Shown here piece after piece: positions 55,699-64,000 of a stretch of DNA of 64,000 nucleotides; the stretch's first letter is position 1, and each line of letters begins with the position of its first letter. The DNA lies in contig NZ_LT578417.1 in the NCBI RefSeq assembly GCF_900088535.1, forward strand, positions 2,046,001 through 2,110,000, in the 5' to 3' direction. This DNA comes from Cyanobium sp. NIES-981. GTDB taxonomy: Bacteria > Cyanobacteriota > Cyanobacteriia > PCC-6307 > Cyanobiaceae. A program made the translations under genes and the position numbers. The notes below the pieces were generated by a model. That model was not told the origin of the DNA. It worked only from the letters and a program-made list of their open reading frames with translations, and ran no database searches.

Positions 55699-56688
55699 GT
55701 GCGATTCCACATCCAGCAGGAAAGCGACATCCCGGCGTCGACCCAGCTCTACAACCAGATCTGCTTCGCGATCGCGGCGCGGCACTATCCGCCGGGTCAC
55801 CGGCTGCCCAGCACCCGCCAGCTGGCGATGCAGACCGGCCTGCACCGCAACACGATCAGCAAGGTGTACCGGCAGCTGGAGACCGATGGGGTGGTGGAGG
55901 CCATGGCGGGCTCCGGCATCTACGTGCGCGACCAGCAGAAGCCGCGCGAGATCAAGCCGCCTCCGGGCCCCCGCAGCCGGGCCCTGCCCGACCTCGACCG
56001 CCAGGTGCGCGAGAGCATCGACGGCCTGCTCAACGGCGGCTGCACCCTGCAGCAGGCCCGCGACATGCTCACCCGCGAGATCGACTGGCGCCTGCGCTGC
56101 GGGGCCCGGGTGCTGGTGAGCACGCCGCGGGAAGACATCGGCGCCTCGATGCTGATCGCCGAGGAGCTCGCCCCGAACCTGGAGGTGCCGGTGGAGGTGG
56201 TGCCGATGGAGGAGCTGGAGGGGGTGCTGGAAACCTCGAACAACGGCACGGTGGTGACCAGCCGCTACTTCCTGCAGCCGGTGGAGGAGATCGCCAAGCG
56301 CCACGGGGTGCGGGCGGTGCCGGTGGACCTCAACGACTTCCGCCACGAGCTGGGCCTGCTGAAGGAGCTGCGGGCGGGAAGCTGCGTGGGGCTGGTGAGC
56401 ATCAGCCCCGGCATCCTGCGGGCCGCCGAGGTGATCCTGCACAGCCTGCGGGGCAACGAGCTGCTGGTGATGACGGCCAACCCCGACACCGGCAGCCGGC
56501 TGCTGGCGCTGCTGCGGGCGGCCAGTCATGTGCTGTGCGACCGGCCGAGCCTGCCGCTGGTGGAGCAGAGCCTGCGCCAGAACCGGGCCCAGCTGATGCG
56601 GATGCCGGTGGTGCACTGCGCCCAGAGCTACCTGGGCAGCGCCACGATCGACCAGCTGCGCAAGGAGATCGGCGTGATTGCGGCCTGA
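55699..56688 (+). CDS. plmA: GntR-family transcriptional regulator PlmA
   Basis: A 329-residue regulator. The N-terminal GntR winged helix reads QLYNQICFAIAARHYPPGHR, LPSTRQLAMQTGLHRNTISK and VYRQLETDGVVEAMAGSG. The long C-terminal domain (VLVSTPREDIGASMLIAEEL, GLVSISPGILRAAEVILHSL) is the cyanobacteria-specific PlmA type, not an aminotransferase or UTRA domain. PlmA was found through plasmid maintenance and is reported to bind the PII-PipX complex, tying it to nitrogen/carbon status. GTG start at 55699. Divergent from the dienelactone hydrolase gene. Confidence 0.9.
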   Translation: MRFHIQQESDIPASTQLYNQICFAIAARHYPPGHRLPSTRQLAMQTGLHRNTISKVYRQLETDGVVEAMAGSGIYVRDQQKPREIKPPPGPRSRALPDLDRQVRESIDGLLNGGCTLQQARDMLTREIDWRLRCGARVLVSTPREDIGASMLIAEELAPNLEVPVEVVPMEELEGVLETSNNGTVVTSRYFLQPVEEIAKRHGVRAVPVDLNDFRHELGLLKELRAGSCVGLVSISPGILRAAEVILHSLRGNELLVMTANPDTGSRLLALLRAASHVLCDRPSLPLVEQSLRQNRAQLMRMPVVHCAQSYLGSATIDQLRKEIGVIAA

Positions 56689-56696
56689 ACCTCACC

Positions 56697-56718
56697 CCCA
56701 GGCTGACTCCCGCCTGGG
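56697..56718. terminator. Possible terminator hairpin after plmA
   Basis: CCCAGGC (56697-56703) pairs with GCCTGGG (56712-56718), loop of 8 bases, starting 8 bp after the plmA stop and before the oppositely oriented tRNA-Gly. There is no T-tract, so this is a weak candidate for a two-way terminator. Confidence 0.4.
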
Positions 56719-56752
56719 CCCTCGCCCCCGGGGAACTCCCGGAGAGCTGACA

Positions 56753-56824
56753 AGCGGATGAAGAGATTCGAACTCTCGACCCTCTCCTTGGCAAGGAGAT
56801 GCTCTACCACTGAGCTACATCCGC
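56753..56824 (-). tRNA. tRNA-Gly (anticodon GCC)
   Basis: The minus strand folds into a full cloverleaf: acceptor GCGGATG/CATCCGC, D-arm GCTC/GAGC, anticodon stem TCTCC/GGAGA with loop TTGCCAA (anticodon GCC), and T-arm GAGAG/CTCTT around TTCGAAT. The discriminator is T at 56753, and CCA is not encoded. It reads GGC and GGU, the main glycine codons here. Confidence 0.96.
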
Positions 56825-56944
56825 AGACACCACGAGCCGCGACTGGAACCGCTGCCCTGGCCTGGCCGGCATCGCCGACGGGCTGATCATGCACGAGCGG
56901 GGGCCCCTCGGTCAAACGCCACCGGGCTCCGGCAGGATGCCTGC

Positions 56945-57694
56945 ATGTTCAAGGCAATCCGGGCCGACCTGGCGATCATCAAGGAGCGCGACCCCGCCGC
57001 CCGGGGCACGCTCGAGATCCTGCTGTGTTATCCGGGCCTGCACGCCCTGGTGCTGCACCGCATCAGCCACCGGCTGTGGTGCGGCGGCCTGCCGCTGCTG
57101 CCGCGCCTGCTCAGCCAGGTGGGGCGGCTGCTCACCGGGATCGAGATCCACCCTGGAGCGAAGATCGGCCACGGGGTGTTCATCGACCACGGCATGGGCG
57201 TGGTGATCGGCGAAACCACGGTGGTGGGCGACAACTGCCTGCTGTACCAGGGGGTGACCCTGGGCGGCACCGGCAAGGCCCATGGCAAGCGGCACCCGAC
57301 CCTGGCGGAGAACGTGGTGGTGGGCGCGGGCGCCAAGGTGCTCGGCGCGATCCTGGTGGGGGCCAACACCCGCATCGGGGCTGGCTCGGTGGTGCTGCGC
57401 GACGTGGGGCCGGACTCCACCGTGGTGGGCATCCCCGGCCGGGTGGTGCACCAGAGCGGCGTGCGGGTGGATCCGCTGGCCCACTCGGCCCTGCCCGACA
57501 CCGAGGCGCGGGTGATCCGCAACCTGATGGAGCGGATCGACGCGCTGGAGGGCGAGCTGACACGGGCCCAGGCCTGCCTGCGCGCGGTGGCGGCGGGGCG
57601 GCCCCTGCCGGAGCCCTGCCGCGGCGAGGCCCAGAACCTCAAAGACCGGGAGATCCTGGAGTTCCTGGGCGACAACCCCGGCACCACCAGCTGA
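56945..57694 (+). CDS. cysE: Serine O-acetyltransferase
   Basis: A 249-residue enzyme that acetylates serine with acetyl-CoA, the committed step to cysteine. The N-terminal helical domain has [20 protein letters not shown]. The left-handed beta-helix of hexapeptide repeats carries catalytic His/Asp in [20 protein letters not shown] and [20 protein letters not shown]. The C-terminal helical tail is present, which in CysK-binding enzymes forms the cysteine synthase complex; here it ends in [11 protein letters not shown] rather than the usual GxxFxI, so complex formation is uncertain. Confidence 0.95.
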   Translation: MFKAIRADLAIIKERDPAARGTLEILLCYPGLHALVLHRISHRLWCGGLPLLPRLLSQVGRLLTGIEIHPGAKIGHGVFIDHGMGVVIGETTVVGDNCLLYQGVTLGGTGKAHGKRHPTLAENVVVGAGAKVLGAILVGANTRIGAGSVVLRDVGPDSTVVGIPGRVVHQSGVRVDPLAHSALPDTEARVIRNLMERIDALEGELTRAQACLRAVAAGRPLPEPCRGEAQNLKDREILEFLGDNPGTTS

Positions 57695-57712
57695 AGCCTG
57701 GACTCCGGACCC

Positions 57713-60598
57713 TCAGACCGTGGCGCCCTGGGGGGCGGGGGCCGGCTGGAACATGAACATCGAGTAGATCACATTGCGGCGCATCTGGGTCATCATCTCG
57801 AGGAACATGTCGTAGCCCTCGTTCTTGTATTCGATCAGCGGATCCTTCTGGCCGTAGCCGCGCAGGCCCACGGATTCGCGCAGGGCGTCCATGGCCTGCA
57901 GGTGCTCGCGCCAGAGGGTGTCAATCTGCTGGAGGATGAAGAAACGCTCGGCCTCCCGCATCAGGCCGGGCCGCTGCGCCTCGATCTGGCCCTCCTTGAT
58001 GTCATAGGCGTTGCGCATCTGCTCCTGCAGGAAGGCCTTGAGCTCCTCGGTGCCGAGGCCCTTGAGCTGGTCGGGCTCGAGATCCTCCAGCAGGTAGATG
58101 AACTCCTTCACCTTGGCCACCAGGCGGCTGAGGTCCCACTCCTCCGGCGGCAGATCGGGATTCACGTAGGCCTCCACGATGTCGTCGATGGTGCGCTCGC
58201 CATAGCCGATCACCTGCTGCTTGAGCTCGCGGCCCTCCAGCACGCGGCGGCGCTCGGCATACACCGCCTTGCGCTGGTTGTTCATCACCTCGTCGTACTC
58301 GAACACCTGCTTGCGGATGTCGTAGTAATAGGTTTCCACCTTCTTCTGGGCCCCCTCCAGCGAGCGGGTGAGCATGCCCGATTCGATCGGCATGTCCTCC
58401 TCCACCCGGAAGGCATTCATCAGGCCAGCCACCCGGTCGCCGCCGAAGATGCGCAGCAGGTTGTCCTCCAGAGAGAGGAAGAAGCGGGTGGAGCCGGGGT
58501 CACCCTGGCGGCCGGCGCGGCCCCGCAGCTGGTTGTCCACCCGGCGGGACTCATGGCGCTCGGTGCCGATCACGTGCAGGCCGCCGGCTTCGCGCACCTT
58601 GGCCTCCTCCTGCTTCACCACCGCGTCGTAGGTGGCCTTCACGGCCGTGATGCGCTCGCGCAGCTGCTGGATCTGGGGGTCGTCGGTGGGGGCCTTCTCG
58701 GCGGCCTGGGCGATGCGGTCCTCCAGTTCGAGCACGGTGAGGGCCCGATCACCCCAGGCCTTCACCAGCTCGCGGGAGAGGGTCACCAAGGCGAGCTCCT
58801 GCTCCTCGGGCAGCTCGCAGGGATAGAGGGCGCCGATGGCCTTGGCCTCGCTGGGAGCGGAACCGTTGGGAGCAGCCCCCTTGCCGCCCTTGCCGCCGCC
58901 GAAGCCGGAGGCCTCGGCGGAGCGCTGCAGCGGCACCGGCGGGCGGTGGCCCTCCTCGGGCCGCACCAGCACGGGCAGCAGCACCTCCCGCAGCTTGAGG
59001 CGGGCCATGTAGTCGCTGTTGCCGCCGAGGATGATGTCGGTGCCGCGGCCGGCCATGTTGGTGGCGATGGTCACGGCGCCGGCGCGGCCGGCCTGGGCCA
59101 CGATCTCGGCCTCCCGCTCCACGTTCTCGGGCTTGGCATTGAGCAGGTTGTGGGGGATCTGCTGCTCGGCCAGCAGGGCGGAGAGCAGCTCCGACTTCTC
59201 CACGCTGGTGGTGCCCACCAGCACGGGGCGGCCGGAGGTGTTCACCTCGGCGATCTCCAGGGCCACGGCGCGCCACTTGGCGGGCTCGGTCTTGTACACC
59301 TGGTCGGTCCAGTCGGCCCGGGAGCGGGGCCGGTTGGTGGGCACCACGGTGACCTCGAGCTTGTAGGTCTTCTCGAACTCCACCTCCTCGGTCTTGGCGG
59401 TGCCGGTCATGCCGGCGAGGCGGGGATAGAGCAGGAAGAAGTTCTGGTAGGTGATCGAGGCGAGGGTCTGGGTTTCGGGCTGGATCGGCAGGGCCTCCTT
59501 GGCTTCGATCGCCTGGTGCTGGCCATCGCTCCAGCGGCGGCCCGGCATCACCCGGCCGGTGAACTCATCCACGATCACGGCATCGCTGCCGCGCACGATG
59601 TAGTTCACGTCCTTGATGAACAGCTCCTTGGCCTTGAGGGCGTTGTTGATGTAGTGGGCCCAGGGGTCGGCCGGATCGAACAGATCGCTTACCCCCAGCA
59701 TCTGCTCGGCCTTGGCGAAGCCCTCGTCGGTGAGGGTGCAGCTGCGCTGCTTTTCGTCCACCTCATAGTCGCCCTCGGGATCGATGCCGTCCTTGCCCAG
59801 CTCGGCGGCCCGCACCAGCCGCGCCGCCACCTCGGCGGCCTTGTGGTATTTCTCCTGGGGCCGCTCCACCTGGCCGGAGATGATCAGCGGCGTGCGGGCT
59901 TCGTCGATCAGGATCGAGTCGACTTCGTCGATCACGCAGTAGTGGAAGTCACGCTGCACCACCTCGGCGATGTCGGTGGCCATGTTGTCGCGCAGGTAGT
60001 CGAATCCGAGCTCACTGTTGGTGGCGTAGGTGATGTCGCAGGCGTAGTTGTCGCGCCGTTCGTAGGGCGTCATGTCCTGCTGGATCAGCCCCACCGAAAG
60101 ACCGAGGAAGCGGTGGATCTGGCCCATCCACTCGGCGTCACGGCGGGCCAGGTAGTCGTTCACCGTCACCACGTGCACGCCGCGGCCGGTGAGGGCGTTG
60201 AGGTAGCTGGGCAGGGTGGCCACCAGCGTCTTGCCTTCGCCGGTCTTCATCTCGGCGATCTGGCCGTCGTGCAGCACCATGCCGCCGATCAGCTGCACGT
60301 CGAAGTGGCGCATGCCGAGCACCCGCTTGCCGGCCTCGCGCACCACGGCGAAGGCCTGGGGCAGCAGCTCATCCAGCAGCTTGCGCTCCCGCTCCAGGGT
60401 GGCCTCGGTGCTCAGCCCGCGGCTGCGGCAGTCCTCCTGGTGGCTGGCGAGCTTCTGGCGGAACTCGGCGGTGAGACCGCGCAGCTCGTCGTCGGAGAGC
60501 GGGGCGATCTCCTCCTCCAGCAGGTTCACGTCAGAGACGACCGGCTGGTGGCGCTTCAGCTTGCGGGCATTGGGATCACCCAGCAGGAGCTTGAGCAT
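57713..60598 (-). CDS. secA: Protein translocase subunit SecA
   Basis: A 961-residue ATPase motor driving protein export through SecYEG. Walker A is [20 protein letters not shown], Walker B region [17 protein letters not shown], motif VI region [20 protein letters not shown] Gly-rich insertion ([20 protein letters not shown]) lies around residue 560 in the second nucleotide domain, as in other cyanobacteria. The protein ends [11 protein letters not shown] and lacks the C-terminal Cys-rich zinc motif that binds SecB, consistent with no SecB in cyanobacteria. The stop lies 18 bp from the convergent cysE stop. Confidence 0.98.
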   Translation of the reverse strand: MLKLLLGDPNARKLKRHQPVVSDVNLLEEEIAPLSDDELRGLTAEFRQKLASHQEDCRSRGLSTEATLERERKLLDELLPQAFAVVREAGKRVLGMRHFDVQLIGGMVLHDGQIAEMKTGEGKTLVATLPSYLNALTGRGVHVVTVNDYLARRDAEWMGQIHRFLGLSVGLIQQDMTPYERRDNYACDITYATNSELGFDYLRDNMATDIAEVVQRDFHYCVIDEVDSILIDEARTPLIISGQVERPQEKYHKAAEVAARLVRAAELGKDGIDPEGDYEVDEKQRSCTLTDEGFAKAEQMLGVSDLFDPADPWAHYINNALKAKELFIKDVNYIVRGSDAVIVDEFTGRVMPGRRWSDGQHQAIEAKEALPIQPETQTLASITYQNFFLLYPRLAGMTGTAKTEEVEFEKTYKLEVTVVPTNRPRSRADWTDQVYKTEPAKWRAVALEIAEVNTSGRPVLVGTTSVEKSELLSALLAEQQIPHNLLNAKPENVEREAEIVAQAGRAGAVTIATNMAGRGTDIILGGNSDYMARLKLREVLLPVLVRPEEGHRPPVPLQRSAEASGFGGGKGGKGAAPNGSAPSEAKAIGALYPCELPEEQELALVTLSRELVKAWGDRALTVLELEDRIAQAAEKAPTDDPQIQQLRERITAVKATYDAVVKQEEAKVREAGGLHVIGTERHESRRVDNQLRGRAGRQGDPGSTRFFLSLEDNLLRIFGGDRVAGLMNAFRVEEDMPIESGMLTRSLEGAQKKVETYYYDIRKQVFEYDEVMNNQRKAVYAERRRVLEGRELKQQVIGYGERTIDDIVEAYVNPDLPPEEWDLSRLVAKVKEFIYLLEDLEPDQLKGLGTEELKAFLQEQMRNAYDIKEGQIEAQRPGLMREAERFFILQQIDTLWREHLQAMDALRESVGLRGYGQKDPLIEYKNEGYDMFLEMMTQMRRNVIYSMFMFQPAPAPQGATV

Positions 60599-60631
60599 GG
60601 TGAGATCGGCTACCGGGGCAGTACCGGCAGC

Positions 60632-62551
60632 CTACCGAGGCTGGCCGGCCACACCGGTGGCGCTGCCAGGGGCCGGGGGCCGGTAGTCGGGCACCAGGCG
60701 CCGCAGCACCGCGAGGGCGCCGGGCTCATCCCAGCGGCGCAGGGCCGCCTCCATGGCGGCCAGCAGCACGGTGAGCTGCGGCGGCGACAGCGAAGCTTCA
60801 CGGGCCCGACGGATCAGGGGATGGGCGGTGGGGTCGCTGGCGGCCGCCAGCAGCAACTCCTCGTGCAGTTTCTCGCCGGGCCGCAGACCGGTGTAGTGGA
60901 TCTCGATCTCACCGTCGGGGTGATCGGCATCCCGCACGCTGGCACCGGAGAGCTGGATCATCTGGCGGGCCAGGTCGGCGATCCGCACGGGCTCGCCCAT
61001 GTCGAGCAGGAACACCTCACCGCCGCTGGCCATGGCACTGGCCTGGAGCACCAGCTGCACGGCCTCGGGGATGGTCATGAAGAAGCGGGTGATCTCCGGG
61101 TGGGTCACGGTGAGGGGGCCGCCGGCGGCGATCTGGCGGCGGAACAGGGGCACCACGGAGCCGGAGGAGCCGAGCACGTTGCCGAAGCGCACCATCGAGC
61201 AGATGGTGCCGCCTGGGTGGGCCCGCTGGGCAGCGGCGGCGTTCTGCACCAGGAGTTCGCACACCCGCTTGCTGGCACCCATGGCGTTGGTGGGGCGCAC
61301 GGCTTTGTCGGTGGAGATGAGGGTGAAGCGCTCCAGGCCGCAGGCGAGGGAAGCCAGCAGGGCGCTGCGGGTGCCGAAGATGTTGTTGGCCAGCCCGGCA
61401 CAGATGTTGGCCTCCACCAGTGGCACGTGCTTGTAGGCCGCCGCATGGAACAGCACCTGCACGGCATGACTCCGCAGCAGCCGCTCCACCAGGGCCTGCT
61501 CGGCCACATCGCCGAGAACCTCGATCACCGGCACGTCCGTGACCGAGGAAGCCAGCTCCTGACCGATCGCGTAGAGGGCCAGTTCGCTGCGCTCGAGCAG
61601 CACCAGCCGGGCCGGACGCAGCCGCAGGATCTGGTGGCAGAGCTCGGCACCGATCGAGCCGCCCGCGCCGCTCACCAGCACACTGCGGCCACTGATCGCC
61701 TCCGCCAGCAGGGCAGGGTCGGGAGGCACGCTCTCGCGACCGAGCAGGTCCTCGATCGGCACCGGCCGCAGGGTGTCGATCCTGGCGCGGCCGGAGGCGA
61801 TCTCCTCCACCGAGGGCACCTGCAGCACCGGCACGCCGTAGCCCTGCAGCCTGGCCAGCAACCGCCGCCGTTCGGCCTGGGGCAGCGACGGCGTGGAGAG
61901 GATGAGCTGATCCACCCGGCCGCTGCGCAGCAGCCGGGGCAGGTGTCCGGGCGGCAGCACCGGCACCCCGTAGAGGGTGCGGTGCCAGAGGCCGGGATCG
62001 TCGTCAAGAAAAGCGGCGATGCGGGTGTCGTGGCCCAGCCGCAGCGCGGCGGCCAGCTGGGCGGCGGCCGCACCGGCCCCCATGATCACCACCCGCTGCC
62101 GCCTTGGCCGGGGCCCTGACGGGGCCCGACCGAGCAGCAGGTCGCGCAGGGCGAAACGCAGGCCGCCGGTGAACACCGTGAGCAGGATCCAGAGCAGCAG
62201 CCAGCTGCTGCGGGGCGGGGCGGGCTGCTGCAGCTGCAGCCCGGCGAAGGCCACCAGCAGCACCAGCAGGGCATTGCGCACGGCGAGCTGGTAGAGCGCA
62301 GCGCTGCCCACATAGCGGGCAAGGCCCCGGTACTGCCCGCTGAGGGAATAGAGGGGCAGGCCGATCACCAGCACGGTGGGCAGCAGCCAGAGCGACTGCT
62401 GCAGCTCCGGGGGCCAGGGATCGCCCAGACGCAGCAGGAAGCTGACCCACACGGCCAGGGGCAGCAACACCACATCGGCGGCCAGCAGCGGCAGACGACG
62501 CAACAGCAGCGGGATGCGGCCGAGCCGCGGCCAGCGGATTCTCAGCGCCAC
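60632..62551 (-). CDS. Membrane-bound nucleotide-sugar 4,6-dehydratase (PglF/WbpM/CapD type)
   Basis: A 639-residue polysaccharide-synthesis enzyme with four N-terminal membrane helices (LLAADVVLLPLAVWVSFLLR, LLPTVLVIGLPLYSLSG and two more). Two Rossmann domains follow: a first GAGAAAAQLAAAL domain, then the catalytic short-chain dehydrogenase domain with SGAGGSIGAELCHQI and TDKAVRPTNAMGASKR. The Met in place of Tyr in the MxxxK motif marks UDP-GlcNAc-type 4,6-dehydratases. GTG 62551 is the proposed start, overlapping the upstream priming transferase stop by 10 bp; earlier frame extension is not family-like. Product sugar unknown. Confidence 0.9.
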   Translation of the reverse strand: MALRIRWPRLGRIPLLLRRLPLLAADVVLLPLAVWVSFLLRLGDPWPPELQQSLWLLPTVLVIGLPLYSLSGQYRGLARYVGSAALYQLAVRNALLVLLVAFAGLQLQQPAPPRSSWLLLWILLTVFTGGLRFALRDLLLGRAPSGPRPRRQRVVIMGAGAAAAQLAAALRLGHDTRIAAFLDDDPGLWHRTLYGVPVLPPGHLPRLLRSGRVDQLILSTPSLPQAERRRLLARLQGYGVPVLQVPSVEEIASGRARIDTLRPVPIEDLLGRESVPPDPALLAEAISGRSVLVSGAGGSIGAELCHQILRLRPARLVLLERSELALYAIGQELASSVTDVPVIEVLGDVAEQALVERLLRSHAVQVLFHAAAYKHVPLVEANICAGLANNIFGTRSALLASLACGLERFTLISTDKAVRPTNAMGASKRVCELLVQNAAAAQRAHPGGTICSMVRFGNVLGSSGSVVPLFRRQIAAGGPLTVTHPEITRFFMTIPEAVQLVLQASAMASGGEVFLLDMGEPVRIADLARQMIQLSGASVRDADHPDGEIEIHYTGLRPGEKLHEELLLAAASDPTAHPLIRRAREASLSPPQLTVLLAAMEAALRRWDEPGALAVLRRLVPDYRPPAPGSATGVAGQPR

Positions 62552-63498
62552 CCGGGTGGCTGCGGTGGGGCGCCCACGGTAGACGTGGCGGCGAAGGGCA
62601 CGGCCACCCTGCGCTCCAGCACGAGTCCGAGCAGGAGCGCGCCAGCCGCCAGGGGGAGCAGCCAGGGCCAGCCGCCCAGCCGATCGGCCAGGGCCAGCGC
62701 AGCGGTGACGCCGATGTAGAGGGCAGCGACGCGGCCGTGGCCCCAACCGGCCTGCTGCAGGCGCTGGTAGAGGTGGAGCCGATGGGCCTGCCAGAGGCGG
62801 TGGCCGGCCAGGAGTCGGCGCAGCAGGCAGAGGCCGGCATCGGCCAGCAGAGGGGTGGCCACCAGCAGCAGGGCCAGCGCGGCCGGCCAGCCCGGCGCCT
62901 GCAGCACGGCTCCGGCGAACACCGCCCCGAGATAGGTGCTGCCCGCATCACCCATGAACAGGCGGGCCGGGCTCCAGTTCCAGGGCAGGAAGCCGATCAG
63001 CGCGCCCACCAGGGGCCACAGCCCTGGCTGCGAGCCGGCGGCGGTGGCCAGCAGCACCACCAGGCAGCCGGCCACCAGGCCGTCGAGGCCATCCATGAAG
63101 TTGGTGAGGTTGATCAGGGCTGCGGCAGCGGTGGCGAGCAGCAGCGCCAGCGCCATGGTGGGCGGCTGCCCCGCCCACACCAGCACCAGGGCGGTGGCCA
63201 GCTGGGCCAGCAGGCGCAGGGCCGGGGCCAGGGAGCGACGGTCGTCGGCGAGGCCCACCAGGGCCAGGGGGAGGCAGAGGGAGGGCATGCCGCTGCCCAG
63301 CAGCAGGGCGCCACCGCTGCCCACCAGGGCAAACACGATGCCGCCGCCGCGGGGGGTGACGCGCCGGTGGGCACTGCGGGGGTTGGGCTGGTCGGGCAGC
63401 CAGCGACCCAGCAGGGGCAGCAGCAGAGCCAGCAGGGCCGAGGAGAGCAGGGCGGCCGCCGCGGTGACGCTCAGGAGCGGGGGCACGGACGGCGGCAT
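62542..63498 (-). CDS. MraY/WecA-family undecaprenyl-phosphate sugar-1-phosphate transferase
   Basis: A 318-residue polytopic membrane protein of the glycosyltransferase 4 family. About ten hydrophobic helices are visible, and the catalytic loops include VTPRGGGIVF, LALVGLADDRRSLAPALRLL (the DD pair), INLTNFMDGLDGLVAG and LFMGDAGSTYLGAVFAG. The histidine loop RLHLYQRL near residue 250 is also present. Such enzymes attach the first sugar phosphate to undecaprenyl phosphate for O-antigen or exopolysaccharide. It is coupled to the 4,6-dehydratase gene by overlap and follows the partial gene by 4 bp. Confidence 0.9.
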   Translation of the reverse strand: MPPSVPPLLSVTAAAALLSSALLALLLPLLGRWLPDQPNPRSAHRRVTPRGGGIVFALVGSGGALLLGSGMPSLCLPLALVGLADDRRSLAPALRLLAQLATALVLVWAGQPPTMALALLLATAAAALINLTNFMDGLDGLVAGCLVVLLATAAGSQPGLWPLVGALIGFLPWNWSPARLFMGDAGSTYLGAVFAGAVLQAPGWPAALALLLVATPLLADAGLCLLRRLLAGHRLWQAHRLHLYQRLQQAGWGHGRVAALYIGVTAALALADRLGGWPWLLPLAAGALLLGLVLERRVAVPFAATSTVGAPPQPPGWR

Positions 63499-63502
63499 CG
63501 GC

Positions 63503-64000
63503 CTAGCCCCCGCGCCGCTCGAGCAGGGTGAAGGGCTCGAAGCTCACGCTGATGCCGAACTCCTCAGCGAACTCGAGCACGCGGCACCAGGCCCGGTTGT
63601 CCCGCAGGATGCCCCGCAGGATCACCGGCGCCGGGCCGCTGAGCAGGGTCATCTCGAACAGGGGCCAGCCCACCTGCGGCTGCACCTGATCGGCGCGGAA
63701 ACTGGGCACCACATCGAGGCTGCCCACCAGGAGGCGGCGGCGGCTGGCCTCCCAGGCATAGGGGATCTCATAGCGGAGCAGCAGGTCGGCGGCGCGGGCC
63801 CAGGAGCTGCCGTGCTCGTCGATCTCCACATCCAGCTCCTGGCCGCGGACCTGCATCGTCGCGGAGCGGCGGAAGACGAGCGGGGCCGGCTGGCCGCCAC
63901 CGGCCAGAAAGGCGCGGATGCGCTGCCGCAGCTCATCGCCGCCGCTGGGCGGGCCGCCCTTGCGCAGCTGCAGGAAGTCCCAGCGCTCGCCGGTGCCGCC
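63503..64000 (-). CDS. Unidentified protein, partial (5' end beyond window)
   Basis: An open frame runs from the window edge to the stop at 63503, giving at least 165 residues. An internal ATG at 63856 exists, but the frame stays open upstream with protein-like sequence (GERWDFLQLRKGGPPSGG, LRQRIRAFLAGGGQPAPLVF), so the true start is probably outside. The C-terminal part (LRYEIPYAWEASRRRLLVGS, FEMTLLSGPAPVILRGILRD, VLEFAEEFGISVSFEPFTLL) looks like a compact soluble domain with no membrane segment. I do not recognise the family. Four base pairs separate it from the priming transferase gene, so it may belong to the same glycan operon. Confidence 0.7.
   Translation of the reverse strand, partial: GGTGERWDFLQLRKGGPPSGGDELRQRIRAFLAGGGQPAPLVFRRSATMQVRGQELDVEIDEHGSSWARAADLLLRYEIPYAWEASRRRLLVGSLDVVPSFRADQVQPQVGWPLFEMTLLSGPAPVILRGILRDNRAWCRVLEFAEEFGISVSFEPFTLLERRGG

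Noticed and set aside
57902-62119. 1405-codon open frame on the plus strand
   Set aside because: It is antisense to secA and the 4,6-dehydratase, both strongly conserved. The product is repetitive Leu/Gly/His-rich sequence, a codon-phase artefact.

Overview
The window looks like a chromosomal segment of a GC-rich picocyanobacterium, of the Cyanobium / marine-type Synechococcus (alpha-cyanobacterial) kind. The case rests on psaC (photosystem I), ndhS (photosynthetic NDH-1), an rpaB-type response regulator, a PlmA-type GntR regulator, the group-2 sigma factor, the mreBCD-binding protein-rpaB-lysS gene order, and several small conserved cyanobacterial proteins of unknown function. Gene density is very high, with many 1-11 bp overlaps. 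No insertion sequence, prophage, CRISPR array or rRNA operon was seen. The taxonomic placement is an inference from gene content and composition.

Layout. 1-7.6 kb: a partial membrane methyltransferase-like gene, a CPA2 Na+/H+ antiporter, a translationally coupled phosphoketolase-glycogen phosphorylase pair, and two small conserved proteins. 7.7-9.8 kb: tRNA-Arg(CCU), RNase P RNA, RNase III, NdhS and RimM. 9.8-17.5 kb: mannose-1-phosphate guanylyltransferase, glmS, psaC, acpP-fabF and transketolase, with clear terminators after psaC and tkt. 17.5-25.9 kb: a sugar dehydrogenase broken by a C8 homopolymer frameshift, a DUF962 protein, a WbuC-like cupin, thiC behind a TPP riboswitch, and a five-gene run (ruvB, TPR, M20 hydrolase, small membrane protein, HEAT-repeat protein). 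25.9-33.8 kb: smpB, a membrane kinase-like protein with a substituted ATP-binding lysine, a cysteine synthase, and a divergent tightly coupled ergothioneine/hercynine operon (egtB, egtD and two helical proteins of unknown function), then a YdcF-like protein.

33.8-43.8 kb: lysS, rpaB, a lipoprotein sugar-binding protein overlapping mreD, mreC, mreB, then ssb, a highly structured intergenic region, ahcY, tsaE and an antisense-overlapping PfkB sugar kinase. 43.8-50.1 kb: mutY, a GT2 glycosyltransferase, an orphan NDP-hexose 2,3-dehydratase, a sigma factor and mgtE. 50.1-60.6 kb: glutathione peroxidase, gyrB, miaA, infC, a dienelactone hydrolase, plmA, tRNA-Gly(GCC), cysE and secA. 60.6-64 kb: a membrane-bound nucleotide-sugar 4,6-dehydratase and a WecA/MraY-family priming transferase, then an unidentified gene running off the window edge.

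Functional themes are central metabolism (glycogen breakdown, phosphoketolase, transketolase), envelope and surface polysaccharide (glmS, manC, mre genes, GT2, 2,3-dehydratase, priming transferase), RNA and protein maintenance (rnpB, rnc, smpB, miaA, tsaE, infC, rimM), and thiol/redox chemistry (cysteine synthase, cysE, ergothioneine operon, glutathione peroxidase). The best candidate for an under-described system is the egtBD operon with its two conserved accessory proteins at 31901-32631. The NDP-hexose 2,3-dehydratase, the frameshifted dehydrogenase and the structured ssb-ahcY intergenic region also deserve a second look.
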